From NCBI RefSeq assembly GCF_003610235.1, contig NZ_RAPR01000001.1, forward strand, positions 3,906,001 through 3,970,000: a stretch of 64,000 nt of DNA. Reading direction: 5' to 3'. The DNA is from Catellatospora citrea (GTDB lineage: Bacteria > Actinomycetota > Actinomycetes > Mycobacteriales > Micromonosporaceae). Positions 9,039-18,263 of this stretch are shown here, in pieces. The first letter of the stretch is position 1; each line of letters begins with the position of its first letter. Both the position numbers and the translations under genes were made by a program. The notes below the pieces were generated by a model. It did no database searches and was not told the origin of the DNA. It saw nothing but the letters and a program-made list of their open reading frames with translations.

Positions 9039-9755
9039 CTACGAAAGCTTAAGCGTCACAGACGCAGAGATCGCCGTCCCGACCCGCGCATACAGCCGAT
9101 ACTCCCCAGCAGCAGGAACCGGCCCATCCGGCACCCGCTTAATCGACTTCTCACAAGCCGAACTCGAATGCCCGTTCCACACCACCGTGTACGACCGCTC
9201 ATGCGCCGGCGGGAACGACCGCACCTCATGCCCCCGCGGCCCCCCGCAGTCATCACTCGACCACACCTTCTCCGTGCTCTTCAGAATCCGCAGCTCCTGA
9301 AGATCGGCACCGACGTCCCGCGTACACGTCCGGTTAGAGGTGTTCTTGATGAGCAGCGTGATGAGCAGGTCGTTGCCGCGCTTGAGCGTCGTCTGCGCCG
9401 GCTTCGCGGTCACCTTGATCTCAGCGTCCGTGCAGGCGTTCGGGTCGGTCTCGCCCTCGCCCTGCCCTTCGCCCTCGGCGTCCGGACTCGGTGACGGCGG
9501 CAGTTCGGACACGGGCGTGATGACGCTGTCGCTCGGCGACGCCGACGGGCTCGGGCCGGGTTGCCCGGCGGCGGACGCCGGTGACACTCCCGCGCTGGCG
9601 GTCGTGCCGTTGGCGGACGGCTGCTGGGCCCCGCCGCTGCCGGTGCCCCGCACCATCAGGGTGATCATGAGAACGGCAACCAGCAGCGCGCCGAGCACCA
9701 TGGCGCGGCGTCGCCAGTAGACGGCTGCGGGCAGCGGACCCACTATCAGTCTCAT
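9039..9755 (-). CDS. Membrane-anchored protein with an Ig-like extracellular domain, unknown function
   Basis: The 238-aa protein has one transmembrane segment (about residues 17-36), a low-complexity Ser/Pro/Ala linker to about residue 100, and a compact C-terminal domain with four cysteines (ACTDAEIKV, NRTCTRDVG, DDCGGP, ACEKSIKR) likely paired as disulfides. The pattern of strands with NTSNRTC and the closing ARVGTAISASVTLKLS resembles Ig-like or BsuPI-type domains. The family was not identified with certainty and no function is assigned. Confidence 0.7.
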   Translation of the reverse strand: MRLIVGPLPAAVYWRRRAMVLGALLVAVLMITLMVRGTGSGGAQQPSANGTTASAGVSPASAAGQPGPSPSASPSDSVITPVSELPPSPSPDAEGEGQGEGETDPNACTDAEIKVTAKPAQTTLKRGNDLLITLLIKNTSNRTCTRDVGADLQELRILKSTEKVWSSDDCGGPRGHEVRSFPPAHERSYTVVWNGHSSSACEKSIKRVPDGPVPAAGEYRLYARVGTAISASVTLKLS

Positions 9756-9824
9756 GATGTGCTCACGCTAGCGCCCACGATCACGACACGCACGACGCGA
9801 CACGCTCAGCGCGCGAACTCCGTG

Positions 9825-10367
9825 TCACAGATAGACTTTCCGCTGATAGATCGCGTGCGCTCCGCTCACCTTGTCCAAAAAGAGCAGTCCGTTGCAGTGG
9901 TCGATCTCGTGCTGGAGCGCGCGGGCCTCGAAGGCATCGGTGGTGATCGTCACCTTCCGGCCGCTGCCAGGCAGTTCGCCGGTGACCACGATGCGCCCGG
10001 CGCGTTTGACGTCGCCGGTGAGGTCGGGCACGGACATGCAGCCCTCCCGGCCGGGGCGCCACCGGCTGGCCTCCACGATCACGGCGTTCGCGAGCACGAA
10101 CGCGCCGTGCACGGTAGCCGCCTTGGGGTGGTTGGTGACGTCGACGGCGAACAGCTGCATGCCGACACCGACCTGCGGGGCGGCGAGACCGACGCAGCCC
10201 GGCGACACGGCCATGGTCGCGACGAGGTCGGCGGCCAGCGCCACCACCCGCGGGTCGGTCGGGTCCACGGCCTCGCCGACCCGGCTCAGCACCGGTTCCG
10301 GCGCGGTGACGACGGGCAGCACCCGGCCCGCGCCGAGCGCCGTGATGTCCCAGCCTTCGATGCTCAC
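9825..10367 (-). CDS. def: Peptide deformylase
   Basis: The enzyme removes the formyl group from nascent N-terminal methionine. All three deformylase motifs are present in 180 aa: GCVGLAAPQVG (motif 1), EGCMS with the metal-binding cysteine (motif 2), and QHEIDHCNG with the HExxH metal site (motif 3). The GTG start has GGGGAGG upstream. It ends the minus-strand pair that begins with the ACT-domain gene at 10938. Confidence 0.95.
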   Translation of the reverse strand: MSIEGWDITALGAGRVLPVVTAPEPVLSRVGEAVDPTDPRVVALAADLVATMAVSPGCVGLAAPQVGVGMQLFAVDVTNHPKAATVHGAFVLANAVIVEASRWRPGREGCMSVPDLTGDVKRAGRIVVTGELPGSGRKVTITTDAFEARALQHEIDHCNGLLFLDKVSGAHAIYQRKVYL

Positions 10368-10407
10368 GGCGCCTCCCCGCCACTCTGCTTCCTGGTGTTC
10401 CGCCCGC

Positions 10408-10938
10408 TCATAAGACGTCCGCCCCGGCCGGGCGCAGGTTGACCTCGATGCCGAGGTCCTCGGCGACGTGCGCGAGGCGCTCGGTCAGCTTGCCCGGCAC
10501 GCCTTCGGGCAGGTCGACCTCGGCGACGAGCAGGTACAGCGGTCCGACCAGGCGGGTGGACAGGTCGGTGATGTTGCCGCCGGCGTCGGCGACGACGCGG
10601 GTCACCGCTGCGACGATGCCGAGCCGGTCGGCGCCGTGCACGCTCAGCAGGTACGGCAGGCCGCCGTTGTGTCCGGACTCGTCCGGGCCGACATTGCGCA
10701 CCGTCACCAGCAGCTGGCCGTCCGCGGACAGCGGCAGCAGGGCCGCTTCGACCTCGGTCGCGCTGGCCTGCGCGGTGCAGATCAGGGTCATCGCGAAGTG
10801 GCCGCGCAGGCGCGTCATCGTGGAGTCGGTGAGGTTCGCGCCGAGCCTGGCCAGCGCCTCGGCGACGTCGGCGACGATCCCGGTGCGGTCCGGTCCGATC
10901 ACGGTGACGGCCAGCTCGGCCCCGTGCACGTCAGTCAT
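10408..10938 (-). CDS. ACT-domain protein of the GcvR type
   Basis: Two ACT domains fill the 176-aa protein. The first starts AELAVTVIGPDRTGIVADVAEAL, given here in part, and the second LLSVHGADRLGIVAAVTRVV. Such proteins sense amino acids or regulate enzymes; GcvR represses glycine cleavage in E. coli, but the role in actinobacteria is not established. The ATG at 10938 is chosen because GAGGAGAAGG precedes it; the longer frame would overlap the mutY promoter and start. def lies 40 bp downstream on the same strand. Confidence 0.85.
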   Translation of the reverse strand: MTDVHGAELAVTVIGPDRTGIVADVAEALARLGANLTDSTMTRLRGHFAMTLICTAQASATEVEAALLPLSADGQLLVTVRNVGPDESGHNGGLPYLLSVHGADRLGIVAAVTRVVADAGGNITDLSTRLVGPLYLLVAEVDLPEGVPGKLTERLAHVAEDLGIEVNLRPAGADVL

Positions 10939-11026
10939 GCCTTCTCCTCGCTGCGCTCGCCGATGGGCAACCGACGTCGTGACTCGCTCGCTTCTGCGGG
11001 CATTGTGCACCAGTAGGGTGGTGCGC

Positions 11027-11911
11027 ATGTCCGAACTCGCCTCGCTGACCACTGCGTGGTACGACGCCAACGCACGTGACCTGCCGTGGCGGGAGCCCGA
11101 CATCGGCGCCTGGCCGGTGTTGATCAGCGAGTTCATGCTGCAGCAGACACCCGTCGTGCGGGTGCTGCCGGTGTGGCGGGAGTGGGTGGCCCGCTGGCCC
11201 GCGCCCGCGGATCTGGCCGCAGAGGACTCCGGTGAGGCGATCCGGGCCTGGGGGCGGCTGGGCTACCCCCGGCGGGCGATGCGGCTGCACGCGTGCGCCA
11301 CGGCCCTCGTGGAACGGCACGGCGGGCAGGTGCCGCGGCGACTGGACCAGATGCTGGCGCTGCCGGGCGTCGGGGACTACACGGCGCGGGCGGTGCTGGC
11401 GTTCGCGTACGGGCAGCGCCATCCGGTGGTGGACACGAACGTGCGCCGGGTCGCGGCGCGAGCGGTGCACGGCCTGCCCGACGCCGGCGCGGCCACCACT
11501 CCGGCGGACCTGACGCTGGTCGAATCACTGCTGCCGCAGGCCGCGGCGGCGGCCGCGCGGGCCAGCGCGGCGTTCATGGAACTCGGCGCGGTGCTGTGCA
11601 CGGCGCGTACGCCCCGGTGCGAGGCCTGCCCGCTGCGGGAGCGGTGCGCGTGGCGGCGCTCGGGCGCGGCCCTGCCGGCGGGCCCGTCCCGCAAGCCGCA
11701 GCGCTACGCGGGCACCGACCGCCAGGTGCGCGGGCTGTTGCTGGCCGTGCTGCGGCACGCGTCGGGCCCGGTGGCGAAGCCGGCGCTGGACGTGGTGTGG
11801 CCGGACGCGGTGCAGCGGGAGCGGGCCCTGGACAGCCTGCTGGCCGACGGGCTCGTGGTGCCCCGCGGGGAGCGTTTCGGCCTGCCCGGGCGTGTTCCCG
11901 CCGATATCTGA
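11027..11911 (+). CDS. mutY: A/G-specific adenine glycosylase
   Basis: MutY removes adenine mispaired with 8-oxoguanine. The 294-aa protein contains FMLQQTPVVRVLP, the helix-hairpin-helix LPGVGDYTARAV with the catalytic Asp in HPVVDTNVRRV, and the [4Fe-4S] ligands spaced Cys-x6-Cys-x2-Cys-x5-Cys (ending CEACPLRERC). The C-terminal NUDIX-like recognition domain of E. coli MutY is much reduced. The ATG lies 7 nt after TAGGGT (11014-11019), so a leaderless message is likely; frames extending upstream are rejected. Confidence 0.94.
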   Translation: MSELASLTTAWYDANARDLPWREPDIGAWPVLISEFMLQQTPVVRVLPVWREWVARWPAPADLAAEDSGEAIRAWGRLGYPRRAMRLHACATALVERHGGQVPRRLDQMLALPGVGDYTARAVLAFAYGQRHPVVDTNVRRVAARAVHGLPDAGAATTPADLTLVESLLPQAAAAAARASAAFMELGAVLCTARTPRCEACPLRERCAWRRSGAALPAGPSRKPQRYAGTDRQVRGLLLAVLRHASGPVAKPALDVVWPDAVQRERALDSLLADGLVVPRGERFGLPGRVPADI

Positions 11912-11969
11912 CTTCCGCTCGAGCTTTCCGTGGTATTGCGGATTCACTCAGCCTGGATAGAGTCCGGGC

Positions 11970-12824
11970 GTGGCCCCCACCCCCCTCCGCCGCGCCGTTG
12001 CCGTGTCCCTGCTGATCGCACTCCTCGCGCCTGCCGCGTGCAAGAGCGCGGGCCCGGAGCCGGGTTTCGCCGGTCCCGAGATCAGCTCCACGCCGACGGC
12101 GTCGACGAGCCCCAGCCCCAGCGCCTCACCGAGCCCGTCGGTGCAGCCGTCGCCCGCGGGATTCAAGACGCTGCAGTGGTATCTGGAGCGGGCGCCCGAG
12201 TTCCCCGCGGCGCCGGCCCCGCAGCGGGTGAAGGTGCCCGAGAGCGCCTCGGCGATGTGGCTGTCGCGGGTGCCGACCACGAACAAGGTCGCCTTCATCA
12301 CGATCGACGACGGCGCGCTGTCGCGTAAGCCCGAGGTCATCGAGTTCATCCGGCAGGCGAAGATCCCGGTGACGATGTTCCTGAACTCCCCTGCGGCCAC
12401 GAAGTACACGCCGTACTTCAAGGCGATCCAGGAGGCGGGCGGCATGGTGGAGAACCACACCATCACGCACACCTCGCTGAAGGGGAAGTCGTACGAGTTC
12501 CAGAAGAAGGAGATCTGCGGGTCGGCGGACAAGCTGGCGAAGTTGTTCGGCCGCCGGCCGACGCTGTTCCGGCCGCCGTTCGGCAACAAGGACGCCACCA
12601 CGCTGAAGGCCGCGCACGACTGCGGGGCGCAGGCGGCGTTCTTCTGGACGCAGACGGTCGACAAGGGCATCGTGCGATACCAGACGTCCAAGAAGGTCGT
12701 GCAGCCCGGCGACGTGCTGCTGATGCACTTCCGCCCGGCGCTGATGGACGACCTGCTCGGTGCGCTGAACGCGATCTACAAGTCCGGGCTCACGCCCGCC
12801 CTGCTGGAGGACTACATCGGCTGA
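11970..12824 (+). CDS. Secreted NodB-type polysaccharide deacetylase
   Basis: The 284-aa protein has an N-terminal signal peptide ending near PAACKS, probably a lipoprotein site, then a Ser/Pro linker. A NodB domain begins with FITIDDG (the usual TFDDG, with the catalytic and metal Asp pair), followed by the zinc motif NHTITHTSLKG and the active-site RPPFGNKD. The family removes acetyl groups from peptidoglycan or other N-acetyl glycans outside the cell; the substrate here is unknown. The GTG start lies 6 nt after TAGAGT (11958-11963). A strong terminator follows. Confidence 0.88.
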   Translation: MAPTPLRRAVAVSLLIALLAPAACKSAGPEPGFAGPEISSTPTASTSPSPSASPSPSVQPSPAGFKTLQWYLERAPEFPAAPAPQRVKVPESASAMWLSRVPTTNKVAFITIDDGALSRKPEVIEFIRQAKIPVTMFLNSPAATKYTPYFKAIQEAGGMVENHTITHTSLKGKSYEFQKKEICGSADKLAKLFGRRPTLFRPPFGNKDATTLKAAHDCGAQAAFFWTQTVDKGIVRYQTSKKVVQPGDVLLMHFRPALMDDLLGALNAIYKSGLTPALLEDYIG

Positions 12825-12832
12825 GCGCATGG

Positions 12833-12864
12833 AAAAGGGGCACCGCTGGCGCGGTGCCCCTTTT
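12833..12864. terminator. Bidirectional rho-independent terminator
   Basis: A perfect 14-bp stem with AAAAGGGG at one end and CCCCTTTT at the other (12833-12846, 12851-12864) has a 4-nt loop. It gives a U-run on both strands and separates the convergent deacetylase and clpC genes. Confidence 0.93.
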
Positions 12865-12879
12865 CGCTGTGCGTCCTCG

Positions 12880-15411
12880 TCAGGCGGCGGCGTCGCTGCC
12901 GACCGGCTCGGCGGGGGCCTCGGGGGCCTCCGGAGCGGCTGCCACCTTCTGCGATGCCGCGAAGGTCAGCTTGGCCGTCTCGATCTGCTCCGGGTCGCCC
13001 TCGCAGTCGACCAGCACGTGCTGGCCCGGCTTGAGCTCCTGGAACAGGATCCGCTCGCTGAGCGTGTCCTCCAGCTCGCGCTGGATGGTCCGGCGCAGCG
13101 GCCGAGCGCCCAGAACCGGGTCGTAGCCCTTCTTCGCCAGGTACTTCTTGGCGTTGTCGGTCAGCTCCAGGCCCATGTCCTTGTTGCGCAGCTGGGACTC
13201 GATCCGCTTGATCATGATGTCCACGATCGAGAGGATCTCCACCTCGCCGAGCTGGTGGAAGACGATGGTGTCGTCGATGCGGTTCAGGAACTCCGGGCGG
13301 AAGTGCTGCTTCAGCTCGTCGTTGACCTTCTGCTTCATCCGCTCGTAGTTCGACTCGGCGTCCTCCGACTTCTGGAAGCCCAGCGACACGGCCTTGGCCA
13401 CGTCCCGGGTGCCCAGGTTGGTGGTCAGGATGATCACCGTGTTCTTGAAGTCCACGATGCGGCCCTGACCGTCGGTGAGCCGACCGTCTTCCAGGATCTG
13501 CAGCAGGGTGTTGAAGACGTCCGGGTGAGCCTTCTCGATCTCGTCGAAGAGGACCACCGAGAACGGCCGGCGGCGCACCTTCTCGGTCAGCTGGCCGCCC
13601 TCGTCGTAACCGACGTATCCGGGCGGTGCGCCGACCAGGCGGGACACCGTGTAGCGGTCGTGGAACTCGGACATGTCGAGCTGGATCAGCGCGTCCTCGC
13701 TGCCGAACAGGAACTCGGCGAGCGTCTTGGACAGCTCGGTCTTACCGACACCCGAGGGGCCGGCGAAGATGAACGAGCCCGAGGGACGCTTCGGGTCCTT
13801 GAGCCCGGCCCGGGTGCGGCGGATCGCCTTGGAGACGGCCTTGACCGCGTCCGACTGGCCGACGACGCGCTTGTGCAGCTCGTCCTCCATGCGCAGCAGA
13901 CGGGAGGTCTCCTCCTCGGTCAGCTTGTACACCGGGATGCCGGTCCAGTTCGCCAGGACCTCGGCGATCTGCTCGTCGTCGACCTCGCTGACGACGTCCA
14001 GGTCACCGGCCTTCCACTGCTTCTCCCGCTCGCCCTTCTGGCCCAGGAGCTGCTTCTCCTTGTCGCGCAGCTGCGCGGCCCGCTCGAAGTCCTGCGCGTC
14101 GATCGCGGACTCCTTGTCGCGGCGCACCTGGGCGATCTTCTCGTCGAAGTCGCGCAGGTCCGGCGGCGCGGTCATGCGGCGGATGCGCATCCGGGCGCCG
14201 GCCTCGTCGATCAGGTCGATCGCCTTGTCCGGCAGGAAGCGGTCGGAGATGTACCGGTCGGCCAGGTTCGCCGCCGCGACCAGGGCCGCGTCGGTGATGG
14301 TCACCCGGTGGTGCGCCTCGTAGCGGTCACGCAGGCCCTTGAGCATCTCGATGGTGTGCGCCACCGAGGGCTCGCCGACCTGGATCGGCTGGAAGCGCCG
14401 CTCCAGCGCCGCGTCCTTCTCCAGGTGCTTGCGGTACTCGTCGAGCGTGGTCGCGCCGATGGTCTGCAGCTCGCCGCGGGCCAGCATCGGCTTGAGGATG
14501 CTGGCGGCGTCGATCGCGCCCTCGGCGGCGCCCGCGCCGACCAGGGTGTGGATCTCGTCGATGAACAGGATGATGTCGCCGCGGGTGCGGATCTCCTTGA
14601 GCACCTTCTTCAGGCGCTCCTCGAAGTCACCGCGGTAGCGCGAGCCGGCCACCAGCGCGCCGAGGTCAAGCGTGTAGAGCTGCTTGTCCTTCAGCGTCTC
14701 GGGCACCTCACCCTTGACGATCTTCTGGGCCAGGCCCTCGACCACGGTGGTCTTGCCGACGCCGGGCTCACCGATCAGCACCGGGTTGTTCTTGGTGCGG
14801 CGGGACAGCACCTGCATGACCCGCTCGATCTCCTTCTCCCGGCCGATCACGGGGTCGAGCTTGCCCTCCCGCGCCGACTGGGTCAGGTTGCGACCGAACT
14901 GGTCCAGCACGAGGCTGGTGGACGGGGCGGCCTCGCCGGTGGCGGCGCCGGCCGCGGCCGGCTCCTTGCCGCCCTGGTAGCCCGAGAGAAGCTGGATGAC
15001 CTGCTGACGCACCCGGTTGAGGTCGGCGCCGAGCTTCACCAGCACCTGGGCCGCGACGCCTTCGCCCTCGCGGATCAGACCGAGCAGGATGTGCTCGGTG
15101 CCGATGTAGTTGTGGCCGAGCTGCAGCGCTTCGCGCAGGGACAGCTCAAGCACCTTCTTGGCCCGCGGCGTGAACGGGATGTGCCCGCTCGGCGCCTGCT
15201 GGCCCTGGCCGATGATCTCCTCTACCTGCTGGCGCACGCCCTCCAGCGAGATGCCGAGACTTTCCAGCGCCTTCGCCGCGACGCCCTCACCCTCGTGGAT
15301 GAGGCCGAGCAGGATGTGCTCCGTGCCGATGTAGTTGTGGTTGAGCATCCTGGCTTCTTCTTGGGCCAGGACGACCACCCGACGCGCCCGGTCGGTGAAC
15401 CGCTCGAACAT
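12880..15411 (-). CDS. clpC: ATP-dependent Clp protease ATPase subunit ClpC
   Basis: ClpC is the unfoldase that feeds proteins to ClpP. The order in 843 aa is: N-terminal Clp-N double repeat (two copies of [14 protein letters not shown] at about residues 25 and 100), AAA-1 with GEPGVGKTT, a UVR-bearing middle domain ([15 protein letters not shown]), and AAA-2 with GPSGVGKT. An Ala/Glu/Pro-rich tail ends the protein. The ATG has GAGGAG upstream. A candidate promoter lies at 15484-15512. Actinobacterial ClpC1 is essential and is a drug target. Confidence 0.97.
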   Translation of the reverse strand: MFERFTDRARRVVVLAQEEARMLNHNYIGTEHILLGLIHEGEGVAAKALESLGISLEGVRQQVEEIIGQGQQAPSGHIPFTPRAKKVLELSLREALQLGHNYIGTEHILLGLIREGEGVAAQVLVKLGADLNRVRQQVIQLLSGYQGGKEPAAAGAATGEAAPSTSLVLDQFGRNLTQSAREGKLDPVIGREKEIERVMQVLSRRTKNNPVLIGEPGVGKTTVVEGLAQKIVKGEVPETLKDKQLYTLDLGALVAGSRYRGDFEERLKKVLKEIRTRGDIILFIDEIHTLVGAGAAEGAIDAASILKPMLARGELQTIGATTLDEYRKHLEKDAALERRFQPIQVGEPSVAHTIEMLKGLRDRYEAHHRVTITDAALVAAANLADRYISDRFLPDKAIDLIDEAGARMRIRRMTAPPDLRDFDEKIAQVRRDKESAIDAQDFERAAQLRDKEKQLLGQKGEREKQWKAGDLDVVSEVDDEQIAEVLANWTGIPVYKLTEEETSRLLRMEDELHKRVVGQSDAVKAVSKAIRRTRAGLKDPKRPSGSFIFAGPSGVGKTELSKTLAEFLFGSEDALIQLDMSEFHDRYTVSRLVGAPPGYVGYDEGGQLTEKVRRRPFSVVLFDEIEKAHPDVFNTLLQILEDGRLTDGQGRIVDFKNTVIILTTNLGTRDVAKAVSLGFQKSEDAESNYERMKQKVNDELKQHFRPEFLNRIDDTIVFHQLGEVEILSIVDIMIKRIESQLRNKDMGLELTDNAKKYLAKKGYDPVLGARPLRRTIQRELEDTLSERILFQELKPGQHVLVDCEGDPEQIETAKLTFAASQKVAAAPEAPEAPAEPVGSDAAA

Positions 15412-15745
15412 TCCCGCTCCTCACCTACGCCTCAGTTCCTCGAACTCCTGCCGGAGATCCGCGGCGGCGAAGCTGTTTCACTCACTCTAACGCCAGACCC
15501 CGACCATGTCGGCCCGCCGGAAACGCTCGTCCGGTCACCGTTGGGTAACCATCAGGTCGCTTACCGTCGACTTGAAAGCGGAGGAAACAGGGCATCTGCC
15601 CCAGCAAACGGCCGACGTGGCTGGCATCAGAGCCAACCTTGCCTCGCCCGCGGCTGTTCCGCATCCAGGACCGCTACGCGCACAGCGAAATATCGGTGTC
15701 CACATCATGGTCCGTCCGCCCGGAGCGGTGCACCGGACATGAAAA
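15412..15745. promoter_or_regulatory. clpC 5' region with candidate promoter
   Basis: No gene is seen in this 334-bp region. Reading the minus strand, a TAGAGT -10 (complement of 15484-15489) and a CCGACA -35 (complement of 15507-15512) are separated by 17 bp, giving a leader of roughly 65 nt before clpC. No convincing ClgR or HspR operator was found. Confidence 0.45.
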
Positions 15746-15790
15746 ACGGTACGACGCGAAGGAAAGTTCACAACCTTCGTGTCGTACCGT
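15746..15790 (-). terminator. lsr2 terminator
   Basis: Seventeen-bp arms (15746-15762 and 15774-15790) pair with a single G-U wobble around an 11-nt loop. On the minus strand the stem runs into TTTTTC, a classical intrinsic terminator 35 nt beyond the lsr2 stop. Confidence 0.92.
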
Positions 15791-15825
15791 AAATCCGGCG
15801 GAAGCCGCACATTTCACACCAGAAG

Positions 15826-16176
15826 CTAGCGAAGGCCGGCGGCGTAGTACGCCTCGATCACCTTTGCCGGCACCCGGCCCCGGTCGTTGACGTCCTTGCC
15901 CTGATCCTTGGCCCACTCGCGCACCCGCTGGTTGAAGGCACGCTGCTCGGCCGCGGTCGGCGCCTTCGCCTTGGGGGCGGCGGCAGGTCCACGACGGCCG
16001 CTCTCCTTGCGCGCGGCAGCCAGGAACGGCGCCAGCGCCAGCGCCAGCTTGTCATGGTTCGCCGGTCCGAGATCAATCTCGTAATTGGCGCCTTCGAATC
16101 CGAATCTCACACTGCGGACGTCGCCCTCGGAACCATCGAGGTCGTCCGCCAGCACCACAATCTCGCGCCTGGCCAT
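15826..16176 (-). CDS. lsr2: Lsr2-type nucleoid-associated protein
   Basis: Lsr2 is the actinobacterial counterpart of H-NS: it bridges AT-rich DNA and silences acquired genes. In 116 aa the N-terminal oligomerisation domain (VVLADDLDGSEGD, then FGFEGANYEIDL) is joined by a Pro/Ala/Lys linker to the DNA-binding domain. That domain ends with the AT-hook-like DRGRVPAKVIEAYYAA. The ATG at 16176 follows GAAAGGATG. A well-spaced promoter and a strong terminator frame it as a single-gene unit. Confidence 0.95.
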   Translation of the reverse strand: MARREIVVLADDLDGSEGDVRSVRFGFEGANYEIDLGPANHDKLALALAPFLAAARKESGRRGPAAAPKAKAPTAAEQRAFNQRVREWAKDQGKDVNDRGRVPAKVIEAYYAAGLR

Positions 16177-16255
16177 GCGGTCATCCTTTCTTTGCCGCCC
16201 CGGATCCTCCCCGTCAGTCAAGGGCGTGCCATGAATTCATAGAGAAGCGCTCGCC

Positions 16256-16284
16256 AGGATAGCCACTCATTGACAGCGGATCAA
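16256..16284 (-). promoter_or_regulatory. Candidate lsr2 promoter
   Basis: On the minus strand TTGATC (complement of 16279-16284) and TATCCT (complement of 16256-16261) are separated by exactly 17 bp. The predicted leader is about 70 nt. The surrounding 16200-16350 stretch is AT-rich for this genome, which would allow Lsr2 to act on its own promoter (inference). Confidence 0.6.
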
Positions 16285-16773
16285 TTCCGGCGTGACCCCA
16301 TTATTCGGCATAGCATCGCCGGGCGCGGCGCAAAGTCGGACGGCTGCCGGGTCGATTATCCTCTGACAAGGGAAAACGGATTCGCAGCGCCATTTCAGGA
16401 AACGTCGGGGGCACCGTGGATACCGGTTCCTGCGACCCGGACGCACGGCATACTCCGCGACGGCTTCCTCGCGCAGCGCAGTCGGGCAGGCACCTGCCGT
16501 CGTGCGGAGCCGGTCATTCGCGCTCAGCGACGACGTGATGACCCTGCGCGCCCGCCATGCCTATCGGAGCGGCGAATGCGAGCGCCGCCGGGCGGGCCGC
16601 GGCGGCGCGATCGAGCCACCGCGCTGCGTCGATTCGGAACCCGGCGGCGGCGTATCGGTCCGGCCCGGACTGGGCTTGTCGGCGGATCCCGCGCGCGGTG
16701 GCGGAATTCACCCCGCCACGGACTGCACTAGGGTGGGCCCGGCGTTATGGCGACATACACGGGAGGCGCACGC
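16285..16773. other. Non-coding spacer upstream of the methyltransferase gene
   Basis: I see no supportable gene in these 489 bp. TAGGGT at 16729-16734 is a likely -10 for the methyltransferase at 16774, with a leader of roughly 30 nt carrying GGGAGG. Confidence 0.45.
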
Positions 16774-17502
16774 ATGGACCCCATCGAAGAACACCGGCTC
16801 TCTTTCGGCGCGGCCGCGCAGGTTTACCAGCAGTCGCGGCCGAGCTATCCGACCGAGGCGCTGACCTGGGCAATCGGCACCGCCCCCGGACGCGTGGTCG
16901 ATCTGGGCGCGGGCACCGGCCAGCTGACCCGGGTGGCGCTGGCCGCGGGCTTCGAGGTCGTGCCCGTCGAGCCGGACCCCGGCATGCGCGCGGAACTCGA
17001 CGCGGCCACCCCCGGCACCGTCGCGCTGGAGGGCTCCGCGGAGTCGATCCCGCTGCCCGACGGATATGCCGACGCCGTCGTCGTGGGCACCGCGTACCAC
17101 TGGTTCGACAAGGAGCGCGCCCACCCGGAGATCGTCCGGGTGCTGCGCCCCGGCGGGGTGTTCGCGCCGATGCGCAACGACCGCGACGTGAGCGTCGACT
17201 GGGTCCGGCAGCTCGATGTGATCATCCGGTCGGCCCTGTTCCACCGGCCCGAGAACGCCGAGTTCGGCGAGCTGTTCGCCCCGTTCGAGCAGGCCGAGTT
17301 CCGACACAGCGTCACGCAGACCCCGCAGGGCCTGCTGGACCTCATCGCCACCCGCTCCTGGTATCTCGTCGCACCCGAGGACGAGCGGCGGCGGCTGCGC
17401 GACGGAATCCGCGAGCTGTGCGCCACGCACCCCGACCTGGCCGGGCGGGACAGCTTCCCGCTGCCCTACGTCACCAAGGTGCTGCGGACGGTCAGGCGCT
17501 GA
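16774..17502 (+). CDS. Class I SAM-dependent methyltransferase
   Basis: The 242-aa protein opens LSFGAAAQVYQQSRPSYP, a signature of small UbiE/Tam-like methyltransferases. It carries the SAM-binding VVDLGAGTGQLTRVAL, then PVEPDPGMRAEL and the motif-III region GTAYHWFDKERAHPE. The substrate is unknown. The ATG at 16774 is chosen over 16747 because GGGAGG precedes it and homologues start near it (family recollection). The last 11 bp overlap the convergent coaX gene. Confidence 0.82.
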   Translation: MDPIEEHRLSFGAAAQVYQQSRPSYPTEALTWAIGTAPGRVVDLGAGTGQLTRVALAAGFEVVPVEPDPGMRAELDAATPGTVALEGSAESIPLPDGYADAVVVGTAYHWFDKERAHPEIVRVLRPGGVFAPMRNDRDVSVDWVRQLDVIIRSALFHRPENAEFGELFAPFEQAEFRHSVTQTPQGLLDLIATRSWYLVAPEDERRRLRDGIRELCATHPDLAGRDSFPLPYVTKVLRTVRR

Positions 17503-18256
17503 CGTTGCGCTCGTACACCATGCGCAGGCCGATCAGGGTGATCATCGGCTCGTGATGGGTGATGGTGCGGCACTCGCCCATCACCACCGGTGCGAGGCCG
17601 CCCGTGGCGATGACCGCGGTGACCCCGCCCAGCTCCTCGATCATCCGCTCGACGATGCGGTCGACCTGGCCGGCGAAGCCGAAGTACATGCCGGCCTGCA
17701 GGCACTCGACGGTGTTCTTGCCGATCACCGAGCGGGGCTGGGCCGGTTCCACCTTGCGCAGCTGGGCCGCGCGGGCCGCCAGCGCGTCGAAGGAGATCTC
17801 GATGCCCGGGGCGAACGCGCCGCCCAGGAACTCGCCCCGGGCGCTGATCACGTCGAAGTTGGTGGTGGTGCCGAAGTCGACCACGATGGCCGGCCCGCCG
17901 TAGAGGGTGTGCGCCGCCAGCGTGTTGACCACGCGGTCGGCGCCCACCTCCTTCGGGTTGTCGATGGCCAGCTGCACGCCCGTCTTCACACCCGGCTCCA
18001 CCACCACCGCGGGCAGCCCGGCGTAGTAGCGGCCCAGCATGGTGCGCAGCGAGCGCAGCGCGGCGGGCACCGTCGAGCAGGCCGCGACTCCGGTGATCTC
18101 GACGTTGTCCCCGGCCAGCAGGCCGCGGAACATCAGGCCCAGCTCGTCGGCGGTGTTGCGGGCGTCCGTCTTCACCCGCCACGAGTGCACGATCTTGTCG
18201 CCATCGAAGGTGGCGAGCACCGTGTTGGTGTTACCGATGTCGATACAGAGCAGCAC
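17492..18256 (-). CDS. coaX: Type III pantothenate kinase
   Basis: CoaX phosphorylates pantothenate in the first step of CoA synthesis and needs a monovalent cation. The phosphate-binding DIGNTNTVLATFDGD lies at the N-terminus, followed by PGVKTGVQL, VDFGTTTNFDV and GAFAPGIEIS, all typical of the acetate-kinase/Hsp70 fold of this enzyme (254 aa). The GTG start lies 7 nt beyond the nadC stop. With panC and panD nearby, most of the route from aspartate to phosphopantothenate is encoded in this part of the window, although panB and panE are not. Confidence 0.94.
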   Translation of the reverse strand: MLLCIDIGNTNTVLATFDGDKIVHSWRVKTDARNTADELGLMFRGLLAGDNVEITGVAACSTVPAALRSLRTMLGRYYAGLPAVVVEPGVKTGVQLAIDNPKEVGADRVVNTLAAHTLYGGPAIVVDFGTTTNFDVISARGEFLGGAFAPGIEISFDALAARAAQLRKVEPAQPRSVIGKNTVECLQAGMYFGFAGQVDRIVERMIEELGGVTAVIATGGLAPVVMGECRTITHHEPMITLIGLRMVYERNVSA

Positions 18257-18263
18257 CCGACGT

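Noticed and set aside
12829..15792. 987-codon open frame on the plus strand opposite clpC
   Set aside because: It is exactly antisense to a full ClpC protein, has Val/Leu/Asp/His-rich low-complexity composition typical of a GC-biased shadow frame, and has no recognisable motif.
16270..16731. Open frames in the spacer upstream of the methyltransferase gene
   Set aside because: No ribosome site, Arg/Pro-rich shadow-like composition, and no recognisable domain.
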